From Thermotoga sp. (GTDB taxonomy: Bacteria; Thermotogota; Thermotogae; B3-G13): a stretch of DNA of 9,309 nt. Shown one piece after another: positions 6,168 through 9,309 of the stretch (the first letter of the stretch is position 1; each line of letters starts with the position of its first letter). The notes below the pieces were generated by a model. The model was given only the letters and a program-made list of their open reading frames with translations. It was not told where the DNA came from and ran no database searches. Where the stretch lies: positions 1-9,309 of the forward strand of contig QNAT01000023.1 in NCBI GenBank assembly GCA_003641555.1, read 5' to 3'. The position numbers were made by a program, and so were the translations under genes.

Positions 6168-8147
6168 ATGGCAGGAAAAAGATTAGAGGTACCTGAAACC
6201 ATGAAAAAAACAGGAGATACTGGAAGAGCTGGGACAGGTATAGTGCAAAAAGCAGGTGTTAACGAAGAAGAACTCAAAACGAAACGTGAGGCGGCTAAAA
6301 AGAGGGCGATGGAAAGGGCAAGAGCTCGTACATTGGCAAAGAGACAGGCAATGGCGGAACGACTCTCTGCCGCCGCTGAACAATTGCTCTCCGGTGTGGA
6401 GGAGGCTTCATCGGCTGTAGAAGAGCTCAGTAAGGCCTCAGAACAAATAGCTGCGGGAGCAGAACAATCATCCAGCGCCGCTGATGAATCGAGGGCTGCG
6501 ATCAACCAAATCAACACGAGTGTTGAAAATGTCCTAAAACTCGTTCAAGAGATGGTACAAGATGCGGAAAATACCCAGAGTCAGATTCAAGAAATGGCTG
6601 ATGATATCAATTCCCTTATAGCTTCTGTCGATGAATCTGCAGAAAGGAATAAGGAATCCACCAGGATGATCCGGGAACTCGAAGGTCAATCTAATAAGAT
6701 TGAGGAGATCGTAAAAACGGTAACGATGATAGCAGATCAAACGAATCTTCTCGCACTCAATGCGGCAATAGAAGCTGCAAGAGCCGGGGAGCATGGCACT
6801 GGTTTTGCTGTTGTCGCAGATGAGGTAAGAAATCTGGCAGAAGCATCAGAAAAGTCGGCACGTGAGATAAGAGATGGGGTTGGGAAGATAAAGAATGCGG
6901 TTGCAGATATCGTTAAAAATATTCAAGCCATCGTTGAAGATGCCAATCAACAGGTGAAACTTGGTAAGGAAGTAACAAATATCCTGGGAGATGTTATTGG
7001 AAACCTCAACAAATTGATGGAATTAATAGGTAGAGTAGAAGAAATGATGAATGAGATTGCGAATGCAAGTAAGGAATTTCTCGAAACTTCGGAAACGGTT
7101 GCCAGTGCCTCCGAAGAACTCAGCTCATCTGCGGTAGAAGCGTCCAAAGCTCTGGAACAGCAGACAAAGGCTTTCTCCGAGATCAACACGGCAACGCAGG
7201 AACTCGTAGACCTTGCAGAGGATCTGAAAACAGCTACGGATACGGAAAAATCAGCGGAGACAGTTGCTGCAGCCGCAGAAGAACTTTCTTCGAATATCGA
7301 GGAAGCATCGAGCAGTTCACAAGAGATAATGGCTTCATTAGAACAGCTCTCCAAGGCTGCTCAACTTCTATCGGAAGCCACAGATAAAGGTGGAGAATTG
7401 GCAGCAAGAATTGTTGAAATGATGGAAGAATTGCGCAACCTGGTTGAAGAGAGTAGAAAGGTCCTGGATACTCTTGGAAAGGCAATGAATGAAAATGATA
7501 AAAAGGCTGGCAATATGATAGAAGGACTTTCGAAGGCATCGGATATGTTTTCTGAAGCGAGTAGCAGCCTGGGAAGATTGGGAGAAGAGGGGAATCAAAT
7601 CGATAAGACAGTGGATGCGATAGATAAGATAACCATTCAGGTGAATATGCTCGCTGTAAATGGCTTTGTCGAAGCAGCGCATGCGGGAGAATATGGAAAA
7701 GGATTCTCGGTCGTCGCAAACGATATCCGAAGTCTGGCAAACGAATCAGGTGAAAATGCTGAACAGATAAAAGAACTCGTGAAGGGAATCCAGAGACAGA
7801 TCACATTGGTATCCGCAGACATCGATGAATCCTCAAAACAAAATAATGCAGGAGTAGTCCAGGCTCGTGGAACGACAAAGATCCTTAAAAAAGTAGAAGA
7901 GGCAGTGGTAAGAACGGAAGGACAGCTGGAGAATATCGCTAAAGAATTTGAACAAATAGCAAGTGCGACTGAAGAGGCACAGAAAGCGGTTGAGCAGATC
8001 AAATCTGCTACTGCTGAATCTGCTTCTGCCATCGAAGAGGCCTCTAAAGGAGCGCAAGAACAGGCAAGAGGTATGGAGGAATTGACAAAAGCCATCGAGG
8101 ATATCGCCGCTACTGCCGATGAACTGCAATCAGAAACGGGGGCGTAA
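6168..8147 (+). CDS. Soluble chemoreceptor with two tandem MCP signalling hairpins
   Basis: This is a 659-residue, almost entirely helical Ala/Glu/Ser-rich protein with no signal peptide, membrane segment, HAMP or recognisable sensor domain, hence a cytoplasmic receptor. Residues 1-35 look unstructured and 36-66 are strongly basic. Two units of about 290 residues follow, offset by about 300 (about 68-353 and 367-653). Tip 1 is canonical: IADQTNLLALNAAIEAARAG (188-207). Tip 2 diverges: ITIQVNMLAVNGFVEAAHAG (488-507). Sites matching or nearly matching the methylation consensus flank each hairpin at E71/Q72, E316/E317, E371/E372 and E602/E603, plausible CheR targets. No C-terminal CheR-tethering pentapeptide is present. 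The start is ATG 6168 behind a near-perfect AAGGAGGT. The gene lies 14 bases after hsp70 and 3 before the CheW-domain gene. By position it is the likely ParA cargo, like TlpT. MCP identity is certain; the partition role is inferred. Confidence 0.95.
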   Translation: MAGKRLEVPETMKKTGDTGRAGTGIVQKAGVNEEELKTKREAAKKRAMERARARTLAKRQAMAERLSAAAEQLLSGVEEASSAVEELSKASEQIAAGAEQSSSAADESRAAINQINTSVENVLKLVQEMVQDAENTQSQIQEMADDINSLIASVDESAERNKESTRMIRELEGQSNKIEEIVKTVTMIADQTNLLALNAAIEAARAGEHGTGFAVVADEVRNLAEASEKSAREIRDGVGKIKNAVADIVKNIQAIVEDANQQVKLGKEVTNILGDVIGNLNKLMELIGRVEEMMNEIANASKEFLETSETVASASEELSSSAVEASKALEQQTKAFSEINTATQELVDLAEDLKTATDTEKSAETVAAAAEELSSNIEEASSSSQEIMASLEQLSKAAQLLSEATDKGGELAARIVEMMEELRNLVEESRKVLDTLGKAMNENDKKAGNMIEGLSKASDMFSEASSSLGRLGEEGNQIDKTVDAIDKITIQVNMLAVNGFVEAAHAGEYGKGFSVVANDIRSLANESGENAEQIKELVKGIQRQITLVSADIDESSKQNNAGVVQARGTTKILKKVEEAVVRTEGQLENIAKEFEQIASATEEAQKAVEQIKSATAESASAIEEASKGAQEQARGMEELTKAIEDIAATADELQSETGA

Positions 8148-8150
8148 ACG

Positions 8151-9309
8151 ATGGCGATCAAGCAATACGTGACATTCCTTCTTAAGGATGAAATCTACGC
8201 AATACTTGTTAAAGAGGTCCAGGAAATAATCCGACCTCCTAAGGTAATTCGCCTTCCTCTCGTCCCTGATTATGTGGAAGGCATTGCCAATTTGCGTGGT
8301 GAGATTCTCCCTGTTGTAGATTTCAGAAAGAAACTGGGTCTTGAAGAAAAAGAATTACCGACGCGAAAGGTTATAGTACTCCAGCATGAAGGCAAACTTC
8401 TCGGCATATCTGTAGATAGAACATCACAGGTTATTCGTGCAGACGATGGGCAGCTCGAAGAAGTAGGTACAAGCAGTAATTTTGTGTCCCATATCATTCA
8501 TGGTGGAAATGAAAGATTGTACATGCTGGTAGATGTGGGAAAGGTAATGGAGTTTCAAGTGCAGAATATCGAAAAAGCGAAGGTTAATCTGAAAGAAGCG
8601 AAGACTGACAAGGTTAAGAGCGTAGAAGAATACATTCAGATCGTCACCTTTGAGATGTCAGGAGAGGAATACGCATTCCCCATAGAGGAGATCCAGGAGA
8701 TAATTAGATTTGCAGAACCCACAGTCATCCCTGATGTACCTGATTACGTGAAGGGAATCGTGAATCTCCGAGATTCTGTTTTACCAATCATCGATCTCAG
8801 GTTGATGCTTGGGCTTGAAGCAACGAATGTAGATGAATTCACAAAGGTCATAGTTTTAAATTGTTCTGGAATGAAGATAGGATTTGTAGTCGACAGGATC
8901 TATGAGGTGCTTCGCATTGAAAAATCCAGGATCGATAAACCACCCTCTCTTATATCCGGGGATGATGCGAAGAGGATCAAAGGCATCATCAAAATGGATG
9001 AACGTGTTATCCTGCTCTTAGACAGCACAGCGCTCGTTCCTGAAGAAGTATCTTCACTGAGCTCTGTTGAGGAAAAAGGAGAGAAAGAGAAAGGGGGTAT
9101 GATGAACGAAGAGCAATATGTTGTCTTCAAAGTCGGCGAAGAGGAATACGGAGCTTCTATAGAACAGGTTAGGGAGATCAACCGAATGACCAATATAACG
9201 AAAGTTCCTCGCGCCCCAAAATTTGTGGAGGGAATAATGAATCTCAGAGGAGAAGTCATTCCCGTTGTCGATCTCAGAAAACGTTTTGAACTCGAAACCG
9301 TAGAAAAAA
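8151..9309 (+). CDS. cheW: Tandem CheW-domain scaffold protein (at least three CheW domains, 3' end outside window)
   Basis: An open frame from ATG 8151 to the right edge gives 386 visible residues with no stop. It holds three CheW-like domains in series: domain 1 at about 3-138 with GIANLRGEILPVVDFR (44-59), domain 2 at about 160-295 with GIVNLRDSVLPIIDLR (202-217), and domain 3 from about 321 with GIMNLRGEVIPVVDLR (361-376), cut by the window. Charged linkers join them (about 139-159 and 297-318). CheW couples receptors to CheA inside the array, and the NLR[G/D] arginine is kept in all three copies. Domain 2 replaces the conserved Gly with Asp. The gene starts three bases after the receptor stop, with GGGGG at 8138-8142 as a plausible ribosome binding site. 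Ordinary CheW is about 150-170 residues with one domain, so this is a multivalent scaffold. The total number of domains is unknown. Confidence 0.94.
   Translation, partial: MAIKQYVTFLLKDEIYAILVKEVQEIIRPPKVIRLPLVPDYVEGIANLRGEILPVVDFRKKLGLEEKELPTRKVIVLQHEGKLLGISVDRTSQVIRADDGQLEEVGTSSNFVSHIIHGGNERLYMLVDVGKVMEFQVQNIEKAKVNLKEAKTDKVKSVEEYIQIVTFEMSGEEYAFPIEEIQEIIRFAEPTVIPDVPDYVKGIVNLRDSVLPIIDLRLMLGLEATNVDEFTKVIVLNCSGMKIGFVVDRIYEVLRIEKSRIDKPPSLISGDDAKRIKGIIKMDERVILLLDSTALVPEEVSSLSSVEEKGEKEKGGMMNEEQYVVFKVGEEEYGASIEQVREINRMTNITKVPRAPKFVEGIMNLRGEVIPVVDLRKRFELETVEK

Noticed and set aside
6947..8161. Long open frames on the minus strand opposite the receptor and CheW genes
   Set aside because: They mirror the Ala/Ser/Glu-rich repeats of the receptor, are Ser/Ala/Phe-rich with no recognisable domain or ribosome binding site, and oppose strongly supported genes.
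1..9309. Internal promoters, terminators, riboswitches or parS-like sites
   Set aside because: Gene spacing is at most about 15 bases and no hairpin followed by a T-run, or palindromic site of parS type, was found by eye.

Overview
The window is a single same-strand chemosensory gene cluster of a bacterium, with no intergenic space longer than about 15 bases and no tRNA, rRNA, mobile element or CRISPR. Composition is AT-leaning, with heavy AGA/AGG (Arg) and ATA (Ile) codon use and strong GGAGG-type ribosome binding sites. That fits a non-Bacteroidetes bacterium, possibly from a thermophilic or uncultured lineage, but I cannot assign a phylum from the sequence.

Layout, all on the + strand: the 3' part of cheR (cut by the left edge, ends 553); cheY (566-943); a large multi-phosphotransfer cheA (940-3591); a ParA-family ATPase (3592-4359); a small TPR protein (4368-4688, or from 4356); an Hsp70 that lacks its lid (4672-6153); a soluble receptor built from two tandem MCP signalling hairpins (6168-8147); and a tandem CheW-domain protein (8151 to the right edge, three CheW domains visible, the third cut). 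Most neighbours overlap, abut or lie within 15 bases of each other, so one polycistronic mRNA with translational coupling is likely. No promoter or terminator is visible inside the window.

The outer genes form a complete signalling core: receptor, multi-domain CheW scaffold, CheA kinase, CheY regulator and CheR methyltransferase. No cheB, cheC, cheD or cheZ is visible. The receptor has no membrane segment, so the array should be cytoplasmic. A ParA ATPase beside a soluble receptor recalls the PpfA/TlpT system of Rhodobacter sphaeroides, in which a ParA homologue positions and partitions cytoplasmic chemoreceptor clusters on the nucleoid.

The unusual part is the insert between parA and the receptor. 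The small TPR protein begins with a sequence resembling the extreme N-terminus of ParB/Spo0J, the part that stimulates ParA ATPase. It is followed directly by an Hsp70 with an intact ATPase domain, an altered interdomain linker and no C-terminal lid. I propose, as inference, a ParA/TPR/Hsp70 module that positions, assembles or remodels a cytoplasmic chemosensory array.
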